Source of the DNA: CAYOKT01 sp964404605
Lineage (GTDB): Bacteria; Electryoneota; Electryoneia; Electryoneales; Electryoneaceae
Length of the DNA: 48,199 nt
NCBI GenBank assembly: GCA_964404605.1
Contig: CAYOKT010000012.1
Coordinates: 1 to 48,199 of the forward strand
Direction of reading: 5' to 3'
A program made the position numbers and the translations under genes. The notes beneath the pieces were generated by a model. It did not search any database. It saw nothing but the letters and a program-made list of their open reading frames with translations, and was not told where the DNA came from. Positions 35,107 to 42,678 of this stretch are shown piece after piece (position 1 is the first letter of the stretch; every line of letters starts with the position of its first letter).

Positions 35107-36810
35107 ATGCAGGCGAATCCACCCTATGGCGGGCGGCTGGTGAACCTCCTCGCCGAGGATCTTCGCGCGGAGGAACTCCGGGCCGCTTCCCGCGAATGGA
35201 CCAACTGGAGCCTCGTGCCGCGGCAGCTCGCGGACCTGGAGCTGCTGCTCAACGGGGCCTGCTCCCCGCTGCAGGGCTACATGGGGCGCGGGGAATACGA
35301 CTCCGTCCTCGCGGAGATGAAACTCCCCGACGGCGCCATGTGGCCGGTGCCGGTGGTCCTCGATGTTACCGAATCCCTCGCCGCCGGCCTGAAGCCCGGC
35401 GATCCGCTGGTGCTCCGTGACCGGGAGGGGGCGATGCTCGCGGTGCTGCACGTGGGCGATGTCTGGCGGGCGGACCGGGAAGCCGAGGCGGAGGCCCTGT
35501 ACGGAACCGCGGACCCCGCGCACCCCGGGGTGCGCCGCCTGCACGAGGAGATGAACGGATGGTACGTCGGGGGATCCCTCGAGGGCATCGAGCTCCCGAT
35601 CCACTTCGACTACCGCATCCTGCGCCAGACCCCCGCCCAACTCCGCGCGATGTTCCTCCACCTCGGCTGGAGCCGCGTGCTCGACGTGCAGTCCCGCGAG
35701 GTGATGCACCGGGCGGAGTACGAGATGACCCTTGCCGCCGCCCGCGAACTGGAGGCGGCCCTGTTGCTGCACCCGTTGGTGGGCGAGCGCTACAACGAGG
35801 CGGACCGGGTCTATTTCAACCGTGTCCGCTGCCACCAGCACCTCCTCGATGCCTATCCGCAGGGCACCGCGATGCTCTCGCTGCTTCCGCTCGCCCCGCG
35901 GGCCAACGGCATGCGCGGGGCGCTCTGGCGCGCCATCGTCGCCCGGAACTACGGGTGCAGCCACATCATGGTTCAGCCCGGGGAGGAGGACACCGGGTAC
36001 GGTGACCTGGTGAAGGATGAATCCTTCGCGGGTGAGATGGAGCGGCTCGGGGTCACCTGGGTTCCCTGGCGCCGGTGGGTGTACCTCGCCGAGGAAGATT
36101 CCTTCGCGCCGGAGGAGGAGGTGCCGGAGGGAGCCCGAACCCTCGCTCTGACCAATGGCGAGCTGCTGGATCGCCTCGCGGAGGGGCGGGAGATCCCGAA
36201 GTGGTTCACCTTCAGCGAGATCGCCCGTCAGTTGCGGCAGACCTATCCTCCCCGCAACCGCCAGGGGTTCACCGTGTTCTTCACCGGGCTCTCCGGGTCG
36301 GGGAAATCCACGCTTGCCAACGCGCTGCAGGTCAAGCTGATGCAGATGGGCGACCGCCCGGTCACGCTGCTCGACGGCGACATCGTGCGCACGAACCTCT
36401 CCAGCGAACTCGGTTTCTCCCGCGAGCACCGCAACATCAACATCCGCCGCATCGGGTTCGTCGCCAGCGAAATCACCAAGAACGGCGGGATCGCCATCTG
36501 TGCGCCCATCGCGCCCTATGACAAGGTCCGCCGCGAGGTGCGCGCGATGATCGAACCGGTCGGCGGATTCATCCTCGTCCATGTCTCCACGCCGCTTGAA
36601 GTGTGCGAGCAGCGGGACCGGAAGGGGTTGTACGCCAAGGCGCGCGCCGGTATCATCAAGGAGTTCACCGGCATCTCGGACCCGTACGAAGAGCCCGCGG
36701 ACGCCGAACTCGTCCTCGATACCGCCGAGCTCGGCCCCGTGGAGGCGGTGCAGCGCATCATCCTCCACCTCGAGCGCAAGGGCTATATCAAGGCTTCGGG
36801 AGAGTCCTGA
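35107..36810 (+). CDS. Degenerate ATP sulfurylase domain fused to APS kinase
   Basis: A 567-residue fusion. Residues 1-375 match ATP sulfurylase over their whole length (PPYGGRLVNLL, VLHVGDVW, GGSLEGIELP, TAMLSLLPLA). The two catalytic motifs are lost: QTRNPxHRAH reads QSREVMHRAEYE from residue 195, and GRDHAG with the loop after it is replaced by QPGEEDTGYG near residue 290. Residues from about 385 form an intact APS kinase with GLSGSGKST from 394, LDGDIVRTNLSSELGFS and SDPYEEP. The kinase should make PAPS from APS, while the front domain is probably regulatory or structural. ATG at 35107 is chosen over GTG at 35074 because it has AGGA upstream and matches the family start. Confidence 0.9.
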   Translation: MQANPPYGGRLVNLLAEDLRAEELRAASREWTNWSLVPRQLADLELLLNGACSPLQGYMGRGEYDSVLAEMKLPDGAMWPVPVVLDVTESLAAGLKPGDPLVLRDREGAMLAVLHVGDVWRADREAEAEALYGTADPAHPGVRRLHEEMNGWYVGGSLEGIELPIHFDYRILRQTPAQLRAMFLHLGWSRVLDVQSREVMHRAEYEMTLAAARELEAALLLHPLVGERYNEADRVYFNRVRCHQHLLDAYPQGTAMLSLLPLAPRANGMRGALWRAIVARNYGCSHIMVQPGEEDTGYGDLVKDESFAGEMERLGVTWVPWRRWVYLAEEDSFAPEEEVPEGARTLALTNGELLDRLAEGREIPKWFTFSEIARQLRQTYPPRNRQGFTVFFTGLSGSGKSTLANALQVKLMQMGDRPVTLLDGDIVRTNLSSELGFSREHRNINIRRIGFVASEITKNGGIAICAPIAPYDKVRREVRAMIEPVGGFILVHVSTPLEVCEQRDRKGLYAKARAGIIKEFTGISDPYEEPADAELVLDTAELGPVEAVQRIILHLERKGYIKASGES

Positions 36811-36888
36811 TCCACGCCGCCGGGCGGCGGGAGCCGGCGGACCCGCACGTCGGGGCACGGCGGCGGCACCATTGAGGAAGGGAGCGGC

Positions 36889-37956
36889 ATGAGCGCCTCC
36901 CCCACAGGAGGAGAGTTGGGCGAAGAGGGCACCGTTCTGGTCACCGGGGCCGCGGGTTTCATCGGCTTTCACCTCGCGAAAGCCTTGCTCCAGCAGGGTC
37001 GCAGGGTCGTCGGGTACGACAACCTGAACGACTATTACGACGTCACCCTGAAAGAGGCCCGCCTCGGAATCCTGCAGGCCGACGACAGGTTCCGTTTCCA
37101 CCGGCGCGACCTGGAGGATGCGGAGGCCCTCGAGGCGGTCTTCCGCGAGGAGCGGTTCGCCGCCGTGGTCCACCTCGCCGCGCAGGCCGGGGTCCGCTAC
37201 TCGCTTGTCAACCCAAGGGTTTACATCGACTCCAACATCGTCGGTTTTTTCAACGTGATCGACGCCTGCCGCAAGCATGGGACGGCCCATTTTCTCTACG
37301 CCTCGTCCAGCTCCGTGTACGGGCTGAACCGGAAGATGCCCTTCGCCGAGGGGGACAATGTCGACCACCCGATCTCCCTCTATGCGGCGAGCAAGAAGTC
37401 GAACGAACTCGTCAGCCACGCCTATTCGTACCTCTACGGCCTGCCGACGACCGGCCTGCGTTTCTTCACCGTGTACGGCCCCTGGGGGCGGCCGGACATG
37501 GCGCTGTTCCGCTTCTGCCGCGCCATCCAGCTCGGGGAGCCGGTGCACCTGTACAACCGGGGGGAGATGGAGCGGGACTTCACCTACGTGGATGACATCG
37601 TCGACGGGATCCTGGGCATACTCGACCGGCCGGCGCTGCCGGACGAGGGGTGGTCGGGCGAGCGGCCCGACCCGGCGTCGAGCCTGGCGCCGTACCGCCT
37701 GTACAACATCGGGGCCGGGCGGCCGGTGCCCCTCAGGCGTTTCCTCGCCCTGGTCGAGGAGGCCCTCGGCAAACGGGCGGAAGTGATCCCGGAGCCGATG
37801 CAGCCGGGTGACATCCAGGCCTCCTTCGCCGATGTGTCCCGCCTCGCGGGAGCGGCGGATTACGAGCCGAAGATCACGATCGAGGAGGGGATCCCCCGCT
37901 TCGTCGAGTGGTTCCGGGAGTATTACTCCGGCGGCCGGCCGATCCCGTCGCGGTGA
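36889..37956 (+). CDS. UDP-glucuronate 4-epimerase-like SDR
   Basis: A 355-residue extended SDR most like UDP-glucuronate 4-epimerases, which make UDP-galacturonate. Features are VLVTGAAGFIGFHLAKALL, the family-typical GYDNLNDYYDVTLKEARL, LAAQAGVRYSLVNPRVYIDSN, the catalytic ASSSSVYG and YAASK, and FTVYGPWGRPDMALF. A 12-residue N-terminal extension precedes the Rossmann motif. The start at 36889 has GGGAG five bases upstream. It is followed 41 bases later by UDP-xylose synthase, so both draw on UDP-glucuronate. The dehydrogenase that would make UDP-glucuronate is not in the window. Confidence 0.92.
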   Translation: MSASPTGGELGEEGTVLVTGAAGFIGFHLAKALLQQGRRVVGYDNLNDYYDVTLKEARLGILQADDRFRFHRRDLEDAEALEAVFREERFAAVVHLAAQAGVRYSLVNPRVYIDSNIVGFFNVIDACRKHGTAHFLYASSSSVYGLNRKMPFAEGDNVDHPISLYAASKKSNELVSHAYSYLYGLPTTGLRFFTVYGPWGRPDMALFRFCRAIQLGEPVHLYNRGEMERDFTYVDDIVDGILGILDRPALPDEGWSGERPDPASSLAPYRLYNIGAGRPVPLRRFLALVEEALGKRAEVIPEPMQPGDIQASFADVSRLAGAADYEPKITIEEGIPRFVEWFREYYSGGRPIPSR

Positions 37957-37997
37957 CCGCCGGGACCGGACAGACCGGAGGAAAGGGAGGAAGTTTC

Positions 37998-38939
37998 ATG
38001 CTGCGCGTTCTGGTGACAGGCGGCTCCGGTTTTCTCGGGAGCCATCTCGTGGACCGGTTGATCAGGGACGGTCACGATGTGATCTGCCTTGACAATTTCT
38101 TCACCGGGAGCAAGGATAACATCCGCCACCTTCTGGGCCATTCCCGCTTCGAACTGATCCGCCACGATATCGTCGAGCCGATTCTGCTGGAGGTGGACCG
38201 GATTTTCAACCTCGCCTGCCCCGCCAGCCCGGTTCACTACCAGTACAACCCGGTGAAAACGGTCAAGACCTCGGTGATGGGAACGATCAACATGCTGGGG
38301 ATGGCCAAGCGGGTGCACGCGCGCATCTTCCAGGCCTCGACCTCCGAGGTGTACGGCGATCCCCAGGTTCACCCGCAGCGCGAAGACTACTGGGGCCATG
38401 TCAACCCATTGGGCCTCCGCTCCTGCTATGACGAGGGCAAGCGCTGCGCGGAGACCCTGATGATGGATTACCACCGCCAGAACGGCGTGGACATCCGCAT
38501 CGCGCGCATCTTCAACACCTACGGTCCCCGCATGGCGGCCAACGACGGCCGGGTGGTCTCCAACTTCATCGTCCAGGCGCTGCGGGGAAAACCGTTGACC
38601 CTCTACGGCGACGGGAACCAGACCCGCAGCTTCTGCTATGTCGACGACCTCATCGAGGGGTTCATTCGCCTGATGGAGCACCCCAGCGAGGTCCGGCCGG
38701 TCAACCTCGGCAACCCGAACGAGTTCACCATCCGCGAGCTCGCCGACCTGGTGCGCGAGCTGGTCGGATCGCAGGTGGCGGTCGAGCATCGTCCGCTGCC
38801 GCCGGACGACCCGTCCCAGCGCCAGCCGGACATCACCCGCGCGCGGGAGGTGCTCGGCTGGGAACCGAAGGTGCCCCTGCGCGAGGGGTTGGAGAAGACG
38901 ATCGAGTACTTCGACAGCAAACTGCGCGATGATGGGTAG
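37998..38939 (+). CDS. uxs: UDP-glucuronate decarboxylase (UDP-xylose synthase)
   Basis: A 313-residue SDR that decarboxylates UDP-glucuronate to UDP-xylose. The signature NLACPASPVHYQYNPVKTVK is diagnostic of Uxs enzymes. It is preceded by VTGGSGFLGSHLV and DNFFTGSKDNI and followed by TSEVYGDP, SCYDEGKRCAE (Tyr/Lys) and RIFNTYGPRM. The start at 37998 has GGGAGG at good spacing; the frame extends 30 codons further but without support. The length is normal for bacterial Uxs. It provides a pentose donor for the surface glycan, which may matter given the DprE1/UbiA pair nearby, although UDP-xylose is not the substrate of that pathway. Confidence 0.95.
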   Translation: MLRVLVTGGSGFLGSHLVDRLIRDGHDVICLDNFFTGSKDNIRHLLGHSRFELIRHDIVEPILLEVDRIFNLACPASPVHYQYNPVKTVKTSVMGTINMLGMAKRVHARIFQASTSEVYGDPQVHPQREDYWGHVNPLGLRSCYDEGKRCAETLMMDYHRQNGVDIRIARIFNTYGPRMAANDGRVVSNFIVQALRGKPLTLYGDGNQTRSFCYVDDLIEGFIRLMEHPSEVRPVNLGNPNEFTIRELADLVRELVGSQVAVEHRPLPPDDPSQRQPDITRAREVLGWEPKVPLREGLEKTIEYFDSKLRDDG

Positions 38940-38969
38940 CACGCCGGCCTCTTCCCGCGAACCGCGTCG

Positions 38970-40115
38970 ATGAAACGCGTCGTCCTCCACGGCTATCACG
39001 GTAGACGGAACACCGGGGACGACGCGTTTGCCCTTCTCGGCGCCTGGGGTGCACGCGAATACTGGCGTCTCGCGGAGGCCCTGGTTGTCGCCCCGCCCGA
39101 CGAGCTGCCCGTGCTTCCGGCGTGGGGGGGCAGCGTGTTTCCCCCGGTTCAGCGCTTCCCGGGGCACGGGAGAATGGTGCGCTACGCCCGCCTGCGGGGG
39201 AATTTCCAGGTGTTTTCCGGCCTGATCATGCGGTGGCTCCCCCGGTCTCCTCGGCGGGCGCGGGCGGATTTCCTCGCCGCTTCCCTCGGCCTGTTTCGTC
39301 TCGGCGCCATCGGGGCGACCCTCGGACCCTTTATCAGCGGAGAGGCGGAGAGGTACTGGGCCGAGGCGCTGAAACGCTTTCGTTTTCTCGTTCTCCGCGA
39401 CCGGCGATCCTATGAGACAGCCCTCGCCTTCGACCTTCCCTATGAGCCCGTGTTCGGCGCCGACCTCGCGCTGCTCCTGGGGAAGCTCGGGCCGATCGAG
39501 CGCCCGCCCGGGCGGAGTGGTCTTCCCCTCCTCGGGGTAAGCCTTAGCGACCTGTTCTTGAGCCTCGACCCCGGGGAGCGTTCCCGTGTCGACCGGCGGG
39601 TCAGCCGTTCCTTCGAGACGATCGTCCTGCTGGCGAAGCGAATGAAACTGAGGGTGCGGATCCTCGAATTCCATGGACATCCGGAGGATGGTGATGCCGC
39701 CGTCAGCCGGCGGCTGTGGGAAAAGCTCGCCGGAATCACCGAGGTGGACTATGTTCCCTACAACCGGGATACCCTGACCACCCTGGGGAAGGTTGCCGAA
39801 TGCGATGCGATGTTCACCGTACGGCTGCACGCGGGGATCTTTTCCGCGATCTCGGGGGTGCCGTTTCTGCAGGTGGAGTACGGCCCCAAGTGCGTGGACT
39901 TCCTCGATGACATCGGCGTGCCCGCTCCGATGCGCATCGGGGATTTCGAGGTGAGCCCGGAGGAGGCGGCCCGGCGGTTGGGGGCGATGCTGGAAAGTCC
40001 GGAGGAATACCGGGCACCTGTCCCGGAAACGGTCCTGGCGCGCGCGGAGCGCAATTTTACCGCGCCCCGGCGCTGGTTCGTGCCGGAGGAGGAAGAACGG
40101 GTGGGGGCGAAGTAG
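38970..40115 (+). CDS. Polysaccharide pyruvyl transferase family protein
   Basis: A 381-residue protein of the PS_pyruv_trans family, whose members add pyruvate ketals or act as related GT-B transferases on polysaccharides. The N-terminal HGYHGRRNTGDDAFALLG and the C-terminal FTVRLHAGIFSAISGVPFLQVEY are the two conserved regions, as in CsaB and WcaK. No signal peptide or membrane span is evident. ATG at 38970 lacks a clear ribosome site but sits 30 bases after the Uxs stop, so coupling is likely. It is the last gene of the plus-strand run and converges on the DprE1-like gene, whose stop is only 28 bases away. The sugar target is unknown. Confidence 0.85.
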   Translation: MKRVVLHGYHGRRNTGDDAFALLGAWGAREYWRLAEALVVAPPDELPVLPAWGGSVFPPVQRFPGHGRMVRYARLRGNFQVFSGLIMRWLPRSPRRARADFLAASLGLFRLGAIGATLGPFISGEAERYWAEALKRFRFLVLRDRRSYETALAFDLPYEPVFGADLALLLGKLGPIERPPGRSGLPLLGVSLSDLFLSLDPGERSRVDRRVSRSFETIVLLAKRMKLRVRILEFHGHPEDGDAAVSRRLWEKLAGITEVDYVPYNRDTLTTLGKVAECDAMFTVRLHAGIFSAISGVPFLQVEYGPKCVDFLDDIGVPAPMRIGDFEVSPEEAARRLGAMLESPEEYRAPVPETVLARAERNFTAPRRWFVPEEEERVGAK

Positions 40116-40143
40116 ACACCGGTGCGGTTCTTGTCGCGCCGGT

Positions 40144-41535
40144 TCAGGGTTCGGACAGGCGCAACCGGCGGGCGAGATCCGAGGAGAAGACATCTTCCGG
40201 GTCCACCCGCCGCTTGATCTCCAGCCATTCCGGGAAGCGGGGGTACATCCCGCGGAACACCTCCGGCGCCAGGTGCGCATCCTTCGCCAGGTAGACCCGC
40301 CCGCCCTGTTCGAGCACCATGCGGTGAAGACGGTCCAGCAGGGTTTCGAGCCCCACGCGGGCGGGCAGGTCCAGCGCCAGGGTCCAGCCGGGCACCGGGA
40401 AGGAGAGCAGCCCCCCCGGCTCTCCGAGCCGCTTGAGGACCGCGAGGGCGGGGGTGAACCCGGACCGCCGGCAGGTTTCGAGGGACTCGCGGACGGCGCG
40501 CTCCCCCGCATCCGGTGGAACGACGAACTGGAGCTGGGTGAAGCCGCGTGGGCCGTACAGCCGGTTCCAGTGCCGGAGTCGGTCGAGGGGATAGAACCAG
40601 CGGTCGAGGGGGACGAGGGAGCGCCGGTGCCCGCCGCGCCCCACCCGGGCGAGGTAGGCCGCGTTGAAGGCGCCGATGGAGGCGCGGTTGACGAGGGAGA
40701 CGGGGGGGACGAAGGGCGTGGTCCCCGCGCGCCATCGCGGCAGGGAAAAGGGCCGCCCGCGCAGCGGAATTGGCAGCTCCTCCACCTCGGCGTGGCGCCC
40801 GAGGAAGACGACGCCGCGTCCGAGCGCCGTGCCCCGCGCCGTGCCGTCCAGCCAGGCGACCGTGTAGCGCCACTCGCGGTCCCCCTCCTCGAGGGCGCCC
40901 ATCAGCTCTTCGAGCGCTCCTGCTCGGAGGGTCTCCTCTGCGATGTACGCGCTCGGCACGCGGGCGAGTTGCAGGCCGAGGCGAAGGATGATCCCGGTGA
41001 GCCCCATGCCGCCCGCCGTGGCCCGGAACAGGTCGCCGTTCTCCGTGGGTGAGCAGCGCAGTACCTCGCCGGAGGCGGTCAACAGGTCGAGCCAGAGGAC
41101 ATGGCGGGACAGGGAGCCGTCCCGGTGGTGGTTCTTCCCGTGCACGTCCGTGGCGAGGCTCCCGCCGAGGGTCGGGCGGCGGGTGCCGGGTGTCACCGGC
41201 GGAAACCAGCCGCGGGGAAGCGTGAAGGAGACCAGGTCGTCGTAGGTCAACCCCGCCTCGGCCTCCAGGACTCCGCTCTCGGTGTCGAAGGAGAGGGCGG
41301 CGTCGAGGCTTGTGGTGCGGACGACAAGCCCGTTCCGGTTCAGGCAGGCGTCTCCGTAGCTGCGCCCTGCGCCGAATGCGAGCAGGGGTCGGCCCGGGCG
41401 GGCCGCGAGCAAGGCGGGCAGGTCCTCCGCGGAGGCGGGGCGGACGGCCGGGGATTCGGCGAAATGCATCCGCCCCCAGCCCGAAAAACGTTCCCGCACG
41501 GGGACGGTCGCGGAGTCTTCGGGGTTCGGAGTCAT
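40144..41535 (-). CDS. dprE1: FAD-dependent decaprenylphosphoryl-ribose 2'-oxidase-like protein
   Basis: A 463-residue VAO-type flavoenzyme strongly resembling mycobacterial DprE1, which oxidises the 2'-hydroxyl of polyprenyl-phosphoryl-ribose. The FAD motif is LLAFGAGRSYGDACLN, then PGTRRPTLGGSLATDVHGKNHH, close to DprE1. The C-terminal YLAKDAHLAPEVFRGMYPRF has Lys418, equivalent to the catalytic lysine of DprE1. The position of the DprE1 cysteine hit by benzothiazinones (NICVDFP) reads TLALDLP, so that cysteine is absent. The start overlaps the stop of the UbiA gene as ATGA. Its reductase partner, DprE2, was not found nearby. An L-gulonolactone oxidase role is less likely given the UbiA neighbour. 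Confidence 0.88.
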   Translation of the reverse strand: MTPNPEDSATVPVRERFSGWGRMHFAESPAVRPASAEDLPALLAARPGRPLLAFGAGRSYGDACLNRNGLVVRTTSLDAALSFDTESGVLEAEAGLTYDDLVSFTLPRGWFPPVTPGTRRPTLGGSLATDVHGKNHHRDGSLSRHVLWLDLLTASGEVLRCSPTENGDLFRATAGGMGLTGIILRLGLQLARVPSAYIAEETLRAGALEELMGALEEGDREWRYTVAWLDGTARGTALGRGVVFLGRHAEVEELPIPLRGRPFSLPRWRAGTTPFVPPVSLVNRASIGAFNAAYLARVGRGGHRRSLVPLDRWFYPLDRLRHWNRLYGPRGFTQLQFVVPPDAGERAVRESLETCRRSGFTPALAVLKRLGEPGGLLSFPVPGWTLALDLPARVGLETLLDRLHRMVLEQGGRVYLAKDAHLAPEVFRGMYPRFPEWLEIKRRVDPEDVFSSDLARRLRLSEP

Positions 41536-42410
41536 GGCAGGGCCAGCACCAGAATCACCACCAGCAGCCACCCGGCGACCGCGAGCAGGATCCGGCGGTC
41601 GCCGAGCAGCACTTCCGCCGGGTTCTCGCCGAGGTCGCTCGTGCGGAGAATCGTGCGGTAACGGTAAAGCGCATAGGCGACGAAGGGGATGGTCAGCACC
41701 AGCCTCGCGGAGCCCACCTTGCCCACCGTCACCGGGTCCACCGTGTAGGCCGTGTACGCGACGAAGGTCAACACGGACACCAGGCTCACCCACCGGTCCC
41801 ACACCCGCGGCGAGGGCGCTCCGCGCAGGCTGGGGCGGCCCCGGTGCCTCTCCTCGCCGATACGGACCAGCTCCTGGCGCCGTTTGCCCAGGGCGAGCAC
41901 CAGGGCGGCGAGGAAGGTGCAGACCAGCAGCCAGGGGCTGATGGTCACCGCGATCGCCTCCGCGCCCGCCACGGCGCGCGCGGTCAGCCCCCCGGCGAGG
42001 ATGAAGATGTCGAGCAGCAGAACCCGCTTCAAGCCGAAGCTGTAGAGAGCCATGACCAGGCCGTAGGCCGCGAGGGTGAGGGCAACCCCGGGGCGGATGA
42101 ACCAGCCGAGGGCGAGGCCGCAGAGGAAGAGAACTGCGGCGAGACGGAGGGCGGCGGGAGGCTGAATCGCGCCCGAGGCCACCGGGCGCAACCGTTTCAC
42201 CGGGTGACGGCGGTCCTCCTCGGCGTCGAACACGTCGTTCAACGCGTAGACGGCCCCGGCGGCGAGGGAGAACGCGACGAAGGCGAGCAGAGCGCGGATC
42301 CAGTCCCCGGCATCCGTGTAGTGCCGGGCGAAGATGAGCGCCGCGAAGACGAGGAGGTTTTTCGTCCACTGCTTCGGGCGGACCAGTTGCAGTCCCGTGC
42401 GCAGGTTCAC
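41532..42410 (-). CDS. UbiA-family polyprenyl-phosphate phosphoribosyltransferase-like protein
   Basis: A 292-residue integral membrane prenyltransferase of the UbiA superfamily with about nine helices. The first Asp-rich motif NDVFDAEEDRRHPVKRLRP matches 5-phosphoribosyl-1-pyrophosphate:decaprenyl-phosphate transferases such as Rv3806c. The second acidic site is in the YSFGLKRVLLLDIFILAGG region. The start is GTG at 42410 with GAGAGGA eight bases upstream; the longer frame to 42809 runs over the upstream gene and is rejected. The four-base overlap with the DprE1-like gene supports a joint pathway from PRPP and polyprenyl phosphate to a lipid-linked ribose and its oxidised form. Confidence 0.88.
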   Translation of the reverse strand: MNLRTGLQLVRPKQWTKNLLVFAALIFARHYTDAGDWIRALLAFVAFSLAAGAVYALNDVFDAEEDRRHPVKRLRPVASGAIQPPAALRLAAVLFLCGLALGWFIRPGVALTLAAYGLVMALYSFGLKRVLLLDIFILAGGLTARAVAGAEAIAVTISPWLLVCTFLAALVLALGKRRQELVRIGEERHRGRPSLRGAPSPRVWDRWVSLVSVLTFVAYTAYTVDPVTVGKVGSARLVLTIPFVAYALYRYRTILRTSDLGENPAEVLLGDRRILLAVAGWLLVVILVLALP

Positions 42411-42476
42411 TCGGGGGTCCTCTCCCTGAAGAACACCTCCCGGCCGGCGGGAGGGCGGATCATGCGGGGATGCGGC

Positions 42477-42487
42477 AAGGTAGCAAG
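42477..42487 (-). promoter_or_regulatory. Candidate extended -10 element upstream of the UbiA gene
   Basis: On the minus strand CTTGCTACCTT lies 67 bases before the GTG start. A TTGGAC occurs about 19 bases upstream of TACCTT. Similar CTTG/TTTG plus TAYCTT strings precede the genes at 33019, 35107 and 12867. Confidence 0.25.
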
Positions 42488-42566
42488 CCGCCGGCGGAGT
42501 TGTCCAATACGGCGAGGGGATCGACAACCGCGAAAGGATTCCCGCGGCGCGGCGCTGTCGATCGTG

Positions 42567-42599
42567 AAAACGGGCCGTCCCCGCGAAGGGTACGGCCCG
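42567..42599 (-). terminator. Rho-independent terminator after the WbpE-like aminotransferase
   Basis: Read on the minus strand, CGGGCCGT (42599-42592) pairs perfectly with ACGGCCCG (42578-42571), with a further CCC/GGG inner pairing. TTTT follows at 42570-42567. It lies 80 bases after the aminotransferase stop and separates that gene from the UbiA-DprE1 pair. Confidence 0.8.
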
Positions 42600-42678
42600 G
42601 TCATGGGCGAAGTAGCGTGTCGGCGTGGACTGGGGTTCGTTGTCCACCGGGGTGCTTTTCGGCGGCGCCCCGCCGGGG

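Noticed and set aside
35044..37548. 834-codon minus-strand frame opposite the APS kinase and epimerase genes
   Set aside because: Same reasoning: shadow of strongly conserved plus-strand proteins, no recognisable motif.
37923..40511. 862-codon minus-strand open frame across the UDP-xylose synthase and pyruvyl transferase genes
   Set aside because: It is antisense to two well-supported genes and its sequence is low complexity; it is open only because stop codons are rare in this frame.
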